Shown piece by piece: positions 35,589 to 47,830 of a stretch of DNA of 64,000 nucleotides (positions are counted from its first letter, which is position 1; every line of letters begins with the position of its first letter). A program made the translations under genes and the position numbers. The notes beneath the pieces were generated by a model that had not been told where the DNA came from, did no database searches, and was given only the letters and a program-made list of their open reading frames with translations. This DNA comes from Anadara kagoshimensis (taxonomy: Eukaryota > Mollusca > Bivalvia > Arcoida > Arcidae), in contig CM037866.1 in assembly GCA_021292105.1 (NCBI GenBank), positions 6,160,163 to 6,224,162 of the forward strand, given 5' to 3'.

Positions 35589-36463
35589 AACAAGAGGTTC
35601 ATGAGGTCCTGGGCACTTACCTGAGAATAATTTAAATTCTACACATTTTTTAATTAATGTTAATAGGGATCATTTTTAGTTAATATAAACTTGACCTAGC
35701 TTTTGTCCTGAACATTGTTCTGGACAAATTATATATAGATTGGACAAAACAAATGGACTCAAGAAAGTTTTTTTATGATTTGATGTAGTAACCTAGTTAT
35801 TGACCCAACATGACCCATATACCAACTCGACCTTGCTTTCACAATGAACATCATTTTGGACAAATTATATGAAGATTGGACAAATACTATCATAAATATG
35901 TACTCTAGAGTGTTAACAAGGTTTTTCTATCAATTGACATAGTGACTTATTTTTTGACCCAACATGATGCATATACAAAGTTGACCTTGCTTTTGTTCTG
36001 GACAAATTACGTATATGACGATTGGACAAAAAATGTGGACCCTAGAGTGTTAACAAGGTTTTTCTATGATTTTGCCTAATGACCTACTTATTGACCCAAC
36101 ATGAACCATATACGAACTCGACCTTGCTTTGGTCCTGAGCATCGTTCTGGACAAATTATAAGAAGATTGAACAAAAATATGGACTCTAGAGTGTTAACAA
36201 AGGTTTTCTATGATTTGACATAGTAACCTACTTATTGACCCAACATGACCCATATACGAACTTGACTTAGCTTTTTTCCTGAACACTCTTCTGGACAAGT
36301 TTGATTAAGATATAACTAAAACCGTGGCCTCTAGAGTGTTAACAATGAAAATTTGACGCATGACACACGAAGCACGACATAGGACACACGACTCACGATG
36401 CACGACGGACAATGACTGATCACAATAGCTCACTTGAGCACTTTGTGCTCAGGTGAGCTAAAA
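35589..36463 (+). repeat. Dispersed repeat with internal units of about 160 bp
   Basis: Starts AACAAGAGGTTCATGAGGTC and ends GTGCTCAGGTGAGCTAAAA. Inside, units repeat TTGACCCAACATGACCCATA, GGACAAATTATA and CTAGAGTGTTAACAAGGTTT four to five times. The right end forms a small hairpin (GCTCACTTGAGCAC / GTGCTCAGGTGAGC). This is a repeat type common in bivalve genomes, by my recall. Confidence 0.65.
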
Positions 36464-36789
36464 CACACTTACAGTATAGATAGTGGAACTATTGCAAGTT
36501 AAGAGGAATACAAGCGAGCAAGGGGATAAATTAGAGGTAAAAAAGATTCAGAAATATTAATTTGACATTTTTCTAGAATTTTTATGAAAAAAACATTTTT
36601 GAGACCATGGACACTGAAAGTAAATTTTCAGAACACCAGAACCTTTTTACTTCGTTTTACTAGATCTTATATATTTTCAAAAAAGGAAGCTAAAGGAGAT
36701 TTGGAGAAAACTGCCTGGGGAATATATGGGACGTCATTTCCCGACACTCTCCAATAGAACTGATAAGAACATTATAATACCTACTAATA
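36464..36789. other. No recognisable gene
   Basis: Nothing identified. Confidence 0.4.
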
Positions 36790-37305
36790 ATCAAAATATC
36801 GAGCTATTTATAAATCAAAATCCGTAAAGCAAAGTAAAAATCTGAAAACCGGAACATATGTATGATAACATTGATTTCAAGGACGACATACTTTTAACAA
36901 TATTATTAAGGTAATATAATGTTAAGGGTCCTAGGCAAACGTTGCCTGGCAATTTTAACTAGTAAATTTATACATAAGCAGCTTGTCTTCTTGTAATAGG
37001 TTTTGGTAGCACGAATTGCAAAATCCATTATAGAAACCGGATAAAAATCTTATCTTATTTTTTAGGAAATATATTGATTCCACTTTTACCACAATGCAAA
37101 ATTATCAGACATTTTTATTATTTCTTAAAGATTAAAGTGGTCAATCGTTTGACATTTTTGACAAGAATACGTTATAAATTGCTTATATCAAATTAGTCAA
37201 TAAAACCTTTCGCTTGCATTTGGCTTAATTTTCCAGTTATAACGCTAAACATAGATTTTTGGATTGTGATTTAGACAAGGGTTTGTCTGTACAGACTTCG
37301 ATGAA
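36790..37305. mobile_element. Decayed RT retroelement 3' ends
   Basis: 36790-37025 (-) has AATCCGTAAAGCAAAGTAAA and AAGCAGCTTGTCTTCTTGTA in family order; 37245-37305 (+) has TTTTTGGATTGTGATTTAGA. More diverged than other copies. Confidence 0.5.
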
Positions 37306-37984
37306 ATGTTATACTTTTGTTAGAAATATTAACCTAACCTATATGGCTTTAAGGAGGCCACAGAACCAAAGAATATAATTCATCTATGATTTTTTGTTAA
37401 CTTTGCATACAGATAAAAATAATCTGTATTACATATAAAAAATCAAGTCCATTTAGACAGTTAAAAGAGTTATTCCCCTTGAAAATTCTTTCTCTCGTTC
37501 TAAAGGGTGTTCAATCACCTGATATGAATGCTTATATCTTTATGCATGTAGTTGATCAAATGTGGTTGTTTTTTCTGAATTAACTCTTATAAAATAGAGT
37601 TTTTTTAATAAAATCATTAATTATAATGATTTTATGCCTATAAAAGAAATTAATGACAACTGAAATGAGACGTTTTATGAAAAAATGTCAAAATTTCAAT
37701 GCAATCATATCCGCTAACATGTGCAAAAACTATTTTTTATCAGTGAATTTATTTTTATATTTTTCTGAAAAACCCGTATAGTTGCATATCATATCTATAA
37801 AAGAAGATACCTTTGTGATTTAACTTTTGAGTAAATACAGTAATTGTTACAGAGAACCTTTAAAAATTCGGAAAACCAGGATGGTATTTGAACCATTTTC
37901 CGATTTGAAAAATATATTTTAAAAACATGTTTTAAGGACGGGTTTGGTTGGCTAACTGATATGTCATATCATTAATGTCGAAAT

Positions 37985-38075
37985 TTTTGTAGCAGCGCCG
38001 GACATAGGATCGAACCGGTGAGACAACTCGCAATAAAACCAATCGTTTTGCCAACAAATGGTCTAACCAGACTGC
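37985..38075 (-). repeat. tRNA-like sequence, probably a SINE head or tRNA pseudogene
   Basis: On the minus strand, TTAGCAGTCTGGTTAGACC fits an A box and GGTTCGATCC a B box, about 45 bases apart. The stem partners do not close into a convincing cloverleaf by eye, so it is not called as a tRNA gene. Confidence 0.45.
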
Positions 38076-38168
38076 TAAGGTTTCGCACAAGCGCGTGTAG
38101 AAAATTTAATTGAAATTCCTTTGTAACCCTCCCCATCCGTGTAAAATCATTTTTCTGATTTATCTTAT

Positions 38169-38215
38169 TCTCTCTCTCTCTCTCTCTCTCTTCTCTCACA
38201 CACACACACACACAT
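38169..38215. repeat. (TC)n(AC)n compound microsatellite
   Basis: About 25 bp of CT followed by about 20 bp of CA. Confidence 0.9.
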
Positions 38216-40249
38216 GCATGCTAAATGACAAATCGGTCGATTAAATGTGATGACCTTGTTTATTTGGTATACAAGTGTACTAAAGTAGGGAATATAATTT
38301 ATTATTATATTACCACTTTTACATGCATGAATAAAGATGGTATTAATTAACTAGTTACAAAAATTAATTGACTTTTTACGCACCAGTTAATATATTTTAA
38401 CTTTATCGATCATCACCAATAATAGGTATCAATTTTGAAATCGTTTAGCCATTATCTACCTATATTTCTGTCCACAACTCGGTCCCTCATCAGCCGAGTT
38501 TTATCATAAAGATTTTAGCTCAGTGTTCTACGTTCGACAGGACTGTGTTTTCATTTTGAAGTAAACATATCTCGTGAATTACAACGTAAATTTTAAAAAT
38601 GTTAATTTTTTTCGGTTATTTGTCTTAAGAATTAACGATGCAAAAGTTCTTCCTTCTGTAATTTAGACTTAAGTTTGTGTAACATGCATTGTTTAAATGA
38701 CATTATAATAAAAAAGAATAAGTGGCCCATTGTTAGTAGATAAAAAAGGATGGAATTGAAACTGTTGTGCGACTGGTCGTTATGGGCTTCGTCCTATTTG
38801 GCCCTTCTATTTTAGTACTTTTTTTATATTAATCTTTGATTTAACCAGACATGGTGTTCCTGGGAACGTTCTAGTTTCATTATTAATTTACAGTATAAAC
38901 AATTGACATTACGTCATTTGATCAAACAAATTAAATAGGTTCATTTAACAATGATGTAACATTAGATATGTAACTTTTGACAAGTTTTGACTTTTAACTT
39001 TAGTGTATTAAATTTGCTTTGGTTTAAAATTGCGACATCTTCAATCGATAATAGATTTACAACGTAAATGTGCATATGTAATAATTGTTTAACAAACAAT
39101 GTTAATTAAACCACATATTAAATTGTATAGAGACAGGTAGATCACAATCAAACGCAATTTGATAATTTATCAAACTTTTTTGTGTTGGTATGTACATGTA
39201 ATTACTATTGTCAAACAGCATATTTATATATCCATACACAATCCGGTGTTTTGTAAATGAAATATTTACGTTGATTTAACATTCATTTGTGATTGAAAAG
39301 CGTAAAATTTAGAAAATTGACATTTGCACACGTTTATGCAAAATAGTCTATAGGAATAATTATTTCAATTTCTTATTTTTTGGTTTGCGATTTGGAAATG
39401 AAAGTTTGTTTCTGATTAATTTACATATATTATTTGAATGAGTTAGTATTTCTGCTAGAGGCTGTTCTCCCAATGATACCACAAACACAGTTGGCAATAA
39501 TGGTGTATTATTATAGTATATGATGTTATCTAAATTTGCTGCTAGTTAAAATTTGCAATTCCATTTCCATCTAAATTTGATAAAATATATTTTGGTCCTT
39601 TATGTGTCTTTCATCTTGAAAAAAATTTGGTTTCACAATTATGGTTCAAACTGATGACGAATTGAATTCCGAAACGACAATCTTGTGTTGCAAAATTAAA
39701 ACTTTAGCTTTTTACATTGTTTTTTGTGTTTATAGTAATGCAAATAACCTGTTACTGTTGTTGCACTTTTCTCTCTCCAAGTACCTAAAGTCATTTTTAC
39801 GGATTACTTGATTCTTAATTTATGTGCGACTGATTAACGATAAGGTCATACATGCAAGTGATATCATGTTTTGCGTAGTCAGTCAACAGACCTTAAGATT
39901 AATTTGAATATTATGTAACGGTAAAACGCAGCTGTAACAAAATGTGGAAAGGGGAATAACTCAATTGTATTATTAAGTATTGCGATTAATACTTTCATCT
40001 AAGTTGTCCATTGTTAAATTTTTTTCTCATTTAACATCTCAAAATATATTTGGATTATTATAATTTCTGTCGGAGCACTACTGATGAGGAATTTTATTTC
40101 GTAATGTCTGATTAATGTTGAAAAATTTAAACGGATTTCGTAATAAAATTAATATTTATACTAAATATGTTTTAGAAAAATAAGGTTTGACAATGTGTAC
40201 TTTTGAGTTTTCCGTTGATAAATGTGATTATTCTGTATTCAAAATTACC

Positions 40250-40366
40250 CTAGATATTTATGACGCCCGATAGTTCCATCTTCCTTTTATTTTTAATTTA
40301 GCTAACACAGGAGATGATTAGCATTCCAGATCACCCTGCCTCACTTAGAAATTCACGTGCCATATG
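40250..40366 (+). mobile_element. RT retroelement 3' fragment
   Basis: TTACCCTAGATATTTATGAC, then CACAGGAGATGATTAGCATT and CACCCTGCCTCAC in family order. It is cut by the start of the D-family element at 40367. Confidence 0.55.
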
Positions 40367-40611
40367 CAATAGGAAAGCATACGCAGCTTTTTTCTAGAAT
40401 TGTGTTTCGGTTTTACAATTTTGTAATCCTTCCGCAGTTGTAAAAATTGGGATTACCTTTTCATAAGTGTATGATAGCTGAGAAAGTTCCTCGTCTTTTA
40501 ACTCAAGATAAAACATTATAAATTATAGCTAATTATTTTCGTCAATGAATTATAATATGTCGGTATAACCAATGTTTTGAAAATTGATATAAAAATTGTT
40601 ATTCACATAAT

Positions 40612-41613
40612 CAAAAACGAACATACTAATCCATGTCCGAATCACAATCCAGAAGCAAAGTAAACATTTTTAAACCGACAAGTTAGGTTAAACTATTGAA
40701 CTATTGAACTTCCACCATGGAAGTAAGGCCGGGTGCTCCGGAAGGGTAAGCACCTCCTGTTTAGCTAGCTACACCCGCCACGTGTGTAATCGAAATTGTG
40801 AAAAAGGAACATGGAACTATGAGACGTCAAATATATCCAAGGCAATCCTGGACACAGAGACATCAAACTTATCAACAATGCTGTGATGACGGCCATAAAA
40901 CTTTTTCAGGACCTTGATAAGCCTAGGCTTGCAATATCCCTGAGTCAACAATTTATTTGCAAGCACCTTACTTCGTTGTACAAAATTCCTGTAGTGGAAA
41001 TAAGCTCTACCATAGCGTATTTATTAGGAAACACATAAACCATAAGCAGGAGAAGCAGGTATATTGCTGTATAAAAAGGAAAGTTGGCAATAGACGAATT
41101 GAAGTCATCACGTTTATCATAAAGTTTCAAATGTAGCCTTTCGTGTGCGTCATAATTCAGGAATAAGTCTAAATATGAAGCAGAACTTGAGGAATCAATC
41201 GTGTCTTTTATTTCAAGCTCACTAGGATAGATGACATTTATATAGTCTACACATTTAGGATTGTTAAGAGACAGATAGTCACCCATATATCTGTATGTTG
41301 AGTTGAATGATTTGGCGAGTCTTCTCTCCAAATTTAACAAGTTCTGCATAAATTCTGCTTCATAAGAATAAAGAAACAAATCAGAAAGCAATGGTGCACA
41401 GTATGAACCCATTGGTATACCGATTGTTTGCTGAAAAACTATATTACCAAACACAACAAATATGTTATCTATTAAAAACTCCAACATTTTGTTGATGGTA
41501 TCTTCAATATTTTTGTTTGGAATCTGTATGATGCTTGACAAAATAACCAGAATCACTGTTCAGCACCAGATATTGTATCTTAGCTTACCGTTTTTGTAAA
41601 AGAAAGACACGTG
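40612..41613 (-). mobile_element. RT-bearing retroelement, 5'-truncated, inserted in D-family copy A
   Basis: The corresponding site in the second D-family copy, near 48091, is uninterrupted (CACAAAATAATCGATTTCTT), which fixes the insert at about 1.0 kb. The 3' end (CAAAAACGAACATACTAATC) is at the low coordinate and the coding region at the high one. A short AAT may be the target duplication. This is the longest copy of the family that supplies at least fifteen 3'-end fragments in the window. Confidence 0.75.
40945..41556 (-). pseudogene. Reverse transcriptase, C-terminal part
   Basis: A 203-residue frame contains the RT palm signature QTIGIPMGSYCAPLLSDLFL and LYSYEAEFMQ, then TYRYMGDYLSLNN at the position of the YxDD box, and SASYLDLFLNYDAHERLHLK and KLYDKRDDF. 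The same RT type is common in invertebrate genomes. I place it near Penelope-like or other non-LTR elements, not LTR elements, but the class is not secure. The second Asp of the YxDD box is kept and the first reads Gly, so the domain is unlikely to be active. The 5' portion of the protein is missing. Confidence 0.7.
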
Positions 41614-42061
41614 AATGATTTCTTGAATAAAATTTCTAGACGCCGAAGACAAGGAATTTTTGTCAGTTTTTAAAACCTGTTTGTGTAAAGGAAATAATCA
41701 ATATATTTTGTAAAATATACAATACCAAAATGAATTTAATCTTAAATCATGTGGTGTATCAGGTGTAAGTTTCTTATGAAAGCGAAAACCTGAAAAAATT
41801 GTCGATGCAAAGAAATATGTCTCCCCTACATAATCGATGAGCGAATGAGGCATTGGAAATAAAATTGCAACGTTTTTAAATGATATATACGCGGAACCAG
41901 TTCAGAAAATAGTTAAATCATATATTCAAATCAATACATTTTGCAAGTTTTCAATAAAAATCCTGAGGCAATAATATCCAAATCCTGATCGATTACATTA
42001 TTGTCAAAACATACATACGCTATCAAGATATGTCTCTCTTTTATTGCGTTTTTGAGGTATC

Positions 42062-42105
42062 CCTCTCTCTCTCTCTCTCTGTGTGTGTATGTGTATGTGT
42101 GTATG
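42062..42105. repeat. (CT)n(GT)n microsatellite
   Basis: Found at the same place in both D-family copies (see 48578-48620). Confidence 0.9.
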
Positions 42106-42240
42106 ACAGGATAGCTCAGTAGAGCATATTTTCAAATACTATAAAATAGCTTTCACGATCATTGCATCACTTTATATTCTTTGAATTATTTATCAATAAT
42201 AAGCACATTACCACACATACAAAAAAATCAATGTTTCATC

Positions 42241-42699
42241 GTGAAAAATCGAGAGGATATTTGAATTTTGAAACATTACGGTTTTATAAAATTATAATTT
42301 ATAATATTATATATTTTTTATAAAATTTAAGAAAATGTCGGTTGTTTAAGGATCTTCATTGTAAAATTTGATTATTTGAGGAATGTTTTAATTAAAAAAT
42401 AATTTATCCATTTATTTTAACTATGAAACAGTCAGAACAGAACAATGCTTAGTTCAAATCGTGTGTTTACACACCGGTAAAGGTGTACAATAGACGTTGT
42501 TCAATAATATTTTTGATCGAGATTAATCTTTAAATGTAATTTTAAAAAAACAAGCTTACGTTCTGGTGATACATAATTAACTTACAGTGAGCGTGTTTTG
42601 GTGACAATACTTCTATGTGTATAGAAGAAAACATAAAAATTCCTTTCCTTTTGGTTTCCCAAAATAAATAGAAGATAAATGAATTATTTATTTTTATTT
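42241..42699. other. No recognisable gene
   Basis: AT-rich sequence; no motif. Confidence 0.4.
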
Positions 42700-42960
42700 C
42701 ACACGTGGCGAGTACAGATATCGAGACAGGATTTGGTCCCAGACAAACTTCCTTGGTAGATGTTTGCGTTAATTTTCCGGTTTTTTCTTAGAGATTGTGC
42801 TTAAAACATAGAACGCCATGTTTGTTTTTGACTATTTTTGGTTATGACTTGAACACAGAATGGTATGTTTGTCGTTGACTTTTTGAATTTTGATTTGAAC
42901 ATGGATCGGTATGTTTGTGTTTCACTTTAATTTTTTGATTTTGATTAAGATATGTTTTAG
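42700..42960 (+). mobile_element. RT retroelement 3' end with repeated tail
   Basis: CACGTGGCGAGTACAGATAT and AACTTCCTTGGTAGATG are followed by three to four tandem variants of a terminal motif (GATTTGAACATGGATCGGTA, GGTATGTTTGTGTTTCAC). A tandemly repeated 3' tail is unusual among the copies here. Confidence 0.5.
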
Positions 42961-43160
42961 CTAACTTTTCATTTTAATTGGACTGGTATGCTTTTAGTTG
43001 ATTGTTTTTTATTTTATATCGGTTGCAAAAGTAATTGTTATAAAATATTATTATGAATATATGTTGTTGTGTTTGCTTAATTTTGGGTGTTTCAGAATAT
43101 TTTTGCCCTGGTAAATGTTCAGACTGAAAAAAATGAAAAACCAATTTTACTTTTTTGCAG

Positions 43161-43460
43161 ATACCATCATTGAAAATATTGGAGACACTGCACATCTTTT
43201 ATTTAAGGTGAACTTTACAAACAAAGTACATGTGATATCAATCAGAAATAATGTTGATAGTATTGGATCATACGACCCTAATAATGGTGTGTTTGTCAGT
43301 TCAAAATACCGAAAACGGTACGACATTGTAGTTGAGCAAGAGGTTGGATTATGGTTGGAAATCAATCAAATACAAGCGGAAGATGAAGCATTATTCACGG
43401 TCACGATTACGTATGAATCTATCCCAGAGGTCATATTTCAGCGGTTTCTCAAAGTAGAAG
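43161..43460 (+). CDS. Orphan Ig-like domain exon
   Basis: Acceptor CTTTTTTGCAG ends at 43160 and donor GTAACG begins at 43461; 300 nt, phase 1-1, the standard phase of an Ig exon. It encodes ENIGDTAHLLFKVNF, RNNVDSIGSY, RYDIVVEQEVGLWLEINQIQ and EDEALFTVTITY, the pattern of a V-like Ig module lacking the cysteine pair. No neighbouring exon was identified on this strand: retroelement sequence follows and the BEL/Pao gag begins at 44763. It may belong to a gene broken up by insertions or to one with distant exons. Confidence 0.55.
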
Positions 43461-43669
43461 GTAACGGTTGTTATTTATTTATTTATAGTAGAGTGGTCTC
43501 TATTAAAGTAAGTTGTTTATGTTTTAAAATAAGTTTTATTTAACATTTCTAGATTTAGTGTGATTACATACAGGCCCGGAACAAAAGTTATGTCACCCCT
43601 AACATGAGCAAAAGAAATGACAAATTTCGTCAAAAGTTAGTTAAAAGTAACTAGATATTTATTCATTAA

Positions 43670-43800
43670 AGGCTGAATATATACTTCCATGTTCCTTTTA
43701 TTCCAAATTTTTATTACCCACGTGACAGACGTAGGAAGCTAAACAGGGGGTGTTAATCAATCGGGATAACCCTGCCTCGCGTTGCTGATTTAAGTTTATG
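43670..43800 (+). mobile_element. RT retroelement 3' fragment
   Basis: ATATACTTCCATGTTCCTTT, CACGTGACAGACGTAGGAAG and AACCCTGCCTCGCGTTGCTG in family order. Confidence 0.5.
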
Positions 43801-44762
43801 TATGACTAAATTCGTCAATTTTTTTTCAATTTTTTTTACGAGAAACAGGTATTTTTTATCAAAAATTTCATAACATTTTGAAATTTTATATTTGGAAGAA
43901 ATTGTTCTCCCAACAGTTCTCTAAACTGAAAAATAAGTTGCTCATAAAACCCGACTGAACTGTATAATTAACATGTACATTCAAGTTCCAAATTAAAAGT
44001 CACAAAATAAACTATGTGAAATTTTGTAGTGGCATATATAATGCATTTATGTATGTAGGAATAAGGGGGAGGTCTAGAGATGAATACATTTCCTTGAATA
44101 AACATGTCTTCTTTAACACTTAAGGTCCAACTGTATCCGAGGTAACACACCCCAAAACAAAACACTTATCTTTGGAGTTGGTAAACATTAAAATATCGCG
44201 ATTTCCAATTTACTCATGTAACTGCTTAAATATTTTAGAGTATAGGTATAATTTTGAAGATGTATGTTGTGCTTTCACACCAGCGATTTGTTTTATTAAC
44301 CCGAGTTGGTATCGGACTAAATCCTTAATTTTTGAGTTATCTAACTTTGTACTTTTTGTTTTGTATACATGTTTGTATATAGATTAATTTATTCAGGTTA
44401 TTAGGGATTTCAAGTCACATGATCAGTTTTGCGGGAAAAGTTAGTTAGCGGCGCTACCAGCTGGGTTATTTACAGTATCAAACTTTTCTTAATTAATGGA
44501 TTTTTACTGCCAACATTGTGTAAGTTCTTTAATAAGTATTCGAATTATTATTTATTTGATCTTTATTGTATTTTATTGCGTATTATATTGTATTTTCGCT
44601 GTTATACATTTATTATTTACAATTCATTTGACTATCATGTTTATTGTTTGCTATATTGTACATTGTAGTTCTGTACCTTCTCCTCCGGAGGTTTATGCTA
44701 TTATTTGATTTAAATAAAAGTGTTACACAGCATAGTAAAAAAACAAAGATCTGCGGTTTAAC
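43801..44762. other. No gene; may include the leader or LTR of the BEL/Pao remnant
   Basis: The last 300 bases before the gag start at 44763 could be LTR or leader sequence (AAATAAAAGTGTTACACAGC), but no second LTR copy was found to prove it. Confidence 0.35.
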
Positions 44763-46868
44763 ATGGCTGGTGCACGCTTCAGAACTCTGACAGAAAAGGG
44801 CGTTAGTTTATATAAATCCTTGTTTGATGGTCATCGTCTCAAAGTACAGAAGAAGACGCTTGTACTGGATAGATATTTAGATATGAACTATTCCACCATG
44901 CCTCTAAATGAGCTATCAGAATATAAAGATAACCATGTTTTATCTATGACAGACTACGAAGACTTGGTGTCATCATTTATACACTTTCTCAACAGAAACC
45001 GTAATGAAAATAGTGATTTGGAACGTTCATCCGTCAATTTGATTTATGCCAGTAATAAGGGGCGGTTTGACAGAACTATTATTAAAATTGACACCCTGGC
45101 ACATCTCGATGAAATCTCAAAACCCCAAGAAACCATTAAATCGGACGAACCTCACAAAAGTTCAGGACCAGATGCTCAGGAGAATTCCAACATTAAGTCA
45201 AAATCACCACGCCAAAGTTCAAGGTCATCATCACACAAGAGTTCAAGGTCATCCCTTAATTTTAGGTCTTTCTCAAGCACATCGAAATTGTCTGTCCTGT
45301 ATCTGAAACAAAAAGCAGACATTGAGGCCAAAAATGTTAAGTTAAAAGCTGCCATGAATGAAGCAGAAACTCTTCAAAAACAAGCAGCCTTACAGGCAGA
45401 TCTGCCCATTCTTACAGCCCAACACGATTTAGACCAAGCTGAAGTTAAGCATAGGGTGTTTATGGAAGAACTGACTGATAATGACGGCGTCAGCGACTTG
45501 TCAAATGACCTTGATAGTGAAATGTCTGCTAGAACTAACAGGTATGTCGAAGATCAAAATCAAAGGCTTGCTTCTACTGTTCTTGAGTCCTTGCCCACGT
45601 CTATCTCCCTCCAGGACGTAGTTCATACTGTGCCTTCTAATACCACCTCAGTGCCTCATCTTCAATCTAATACAAAATATAATTTACAGCTGTCCTATAG
45701 CGTGAATTCTGTATCTAATGAAGCCACAACGGTGATCCCAGATAAGATTACTATAACACCACCACACATCGGCATCCCTCAACAAGCACATAATACTAGA
45801 CCTGGACTTGCATTTCAGTCAGTTTTGAGTACACCACACCACCAACCTGTCGTGTTACATGCTCACATCAACAGGCCAACTCCGAACATTCTTCTAGGCC
45901 CTTCAACTTGTCCTCAGCTCTCAGATGAAGCACTTCCGGTGACAGTTGTTCCTACGCCTATAGTAAATACTAGTCAAGCAGGTATTTGTCGTGCTCCTAT
46001 GTCCAAAGACAATCTCGGAATATCAACAAATAGCTTACCACCTGGAATTGTTACTTCACCGCTGAGTAAACATTCAATTGAAAAACAACTGACATCTAAG
46101 ATGGAAGAAATGCCATTCAAAGACACATCAGATGGGGTCTCCAGGACAGGGATTGAAATTACACTGAATTCACAAGCATCCGTTTACATGCCAGCTTCAT
46201 GAAATACTACAGAAGCTCAAGTGTTTACAAGTTTCTTTCTCAAGAAAGAACTGCTTTTCTCTAGACTCAGTAAATTCCAGGATACACCGGAAACCTACCT
46301 TATGTGGAAGTCCAGTTTTCAGAGAATATTAAAAGACCTAGTTATCACTCCTATGGAAGAAATGGACCTCTTGGTTAAGTGGCTTGGACCTAACTCTTCT
46401 CGTCAGGCAGCCAGTCTTAGGTCATCTAATCCATTGCATCCGTCTAGAGGAGTACGCCTCATATGGAAGAGACTGGATCAAAGGTATGGTAGATCATTGA
46501 GGATACTTTAAAACGTAAACTTAAATCTTTCACCAAGTTAACCAAGTTTGACACCTCCAAGTTTTATGACCTCCTTGACATCCTGTCAGAAATTGACGCC
46601 AACATGCAGAACTTGAATTATAAGGACTTGCTATTATATTACAACTCATCATCTGGAATTATACCAATAGTCAACAAGTTGCCACAAGGAATATAGGAGA
46701 AGTGGACTACACGTGCTCACAAATATAAACAGTATTACCAAGTACCCTATTCGCCATTTTCATACTTCAGAGACTTTATAAGTCATATCACCCGCATGAA
46801 AAATGACCCAGGATTCAAGTATGAACTGAGTGTTCCCAATGTTCGTTCTAGGACTCAATCAGTGACAC
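44763..46868 (+). mobile_element. BEL/Pao LTR element 1: gag region, broken
   Basis: The protein-like sequence starts MAGARFRTLTEKGVSLYKSL. It has a Ser-rich stretch, a charged helical stretch (KAAMNEAETLQKQAALQADL) and then LSKFQDTPETYLMWKSSFQR and MEEMDLLVKWLGPNSSRQA, the DUF1759-type region of BEL/Pao Gag. Only the gag part remains in the window, and it is broken with perhaps two or three interruptions. It is cut off at 46869 by the LTR of element 2. Protease, RT and integrase are not seen downstream on this strand. An old fossil. Confidence 0.75.
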
Positions 46869-47212
46869 TGTAGCAGACCCTTTTTGCTTGTTGAGTTGAT
46901 ATGCCAACTACATTCGAATAAATAAGCACACGATGACACAAATCTTTGTTAATCTTTATATTCACTAACATTGGTTAACAATAATTCTGTTTTACATGTA
47001 CAATCCATCATCACATTCAAAAACAACAACTGCCAAAATAACTGAAGTATGTCCTTTATATACTACTGAGTATACTACCCAAGAAACTGTAAATGTTTGT
47101 GCATACACGTGAAAAACGTTATAAACTTTACCGGAGCTTAAAATGCTCCAATAGAGCTAAACTGCTCCATCGGAGTAAATATAATAAGTTCGCAATTCGC
47201 GACACTCCCACA
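46869..47212 (-). repeat. LTR, probably the 3' LTR of BEL/Pao element 2
   Basis: 344 bp bounded by TG and CA on both strands (TGTGGGAGTGTCGCGAATTG to GGGTCTGCTACA on the minus strand). It contains TATATAAAGG, and is inserted in the gag remnant of element 1. No second copy lies in the window. Confidence 0.55.
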
Positions 47213-47289
47213 CACAAAGTTGGGAAGATTGAAAAATTAATCATTAAATTCATAAAAGTCTCTGTCCATTTCAATATTGTCCACAATTT

Positions 47290-47830
47290 CTACATCATAA
47301 ATAAACCTAACTGCGTGTAATATAACAGAAATATTTGGGTCACAGATCGTGACGAAGACAGCTCAACAGCATTATTATGTATGTGTTCATCTTCACTATC
47401 TGATATAACTATAACACTATCAACATCAGCATAATCTTCTTTGCGTTTGTCCGTACTTTCATTATCTTCTGTCCGCATTTCTTCCGTTTCACCCGTGATT
47501 TCTTCGCTAGTGTTGTTTTCCCTTTCTTGAACCTCTTGATTTTCGTCCAAATATTCCAAATTAAAGTCATCGGCATTTAAATCTTCCGTGACACTAGAAC
47601 TTATATCCTCCAATAAATCGAAAATTGTTTCATCTTCACTGATGTCTTCATAATACGATGATTGAGGTTGTATGTCACCACGAGGGGCTTTCACGGCAGC
47701 GTTTTTAGCAACCGCACTGCTTTAACCATGGTTCAAAATCAAATGTTTAGATAGATAACCTTTTCGAATTAATTTTGACTTGCATCCGTCCACAACGCAT
47801 TTCCAATGTTCAACATCTGTGTGCCTTTCT
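47290..47830 (-). other. Accessory region of BEL/Pao element 2: zinc finger and acidic stretch
   Basis: Near 47790 the minus strand reads HWKCVVDGCKSKLIRKGYLS followed by KHLILNH, a C2H2 finger. Next to it is an acidic stretch (ISEDETIFDLLEDISSS; VIVISDSEDEHIHN). It lies between pol and the 3' LTR. Function unknown; DNA or RNA binding is suggested by the finger. Treated as part of a fossil. Confidence 0.55.

Larger units (their letters stand above)
37306..40249. other. No recognisable gene
   Basis: Apart from the tRNA-like piece and the microsatellite listed separately, AT-rich sequence without motifs. Confidence 0.4.
40367..42240 (+). mobile_element. D-family element, copy A (partial)
   Basis: CAATAGGAAAGCATACGCAG at 40367 parallels the left end of the element at 47831 (CAGTAGGAACGCCAACCCGG). 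Similarity continues to about 42240 (AGAATTGTGTTTCGGTTTTA; TGTATCAGGTGTAAGTTTCT) and includes a CT/GT microsatellite. It is interrupted at 40612-41613 by the RT element. No right terminus is identified. Confidence 0.7.

Noticed and set aside
37985-38075. Second possible tRNA gene
   Set aside because: A and B boxes can be read, but acceptor and anticodon stems do not pair convincingly by eye.
40945-41556. RT frame as a domesticated host gene
   Set aside because: Insertion limits, truncation, altered active-site box and many related fragments show an ordinary dead retroelement copy.
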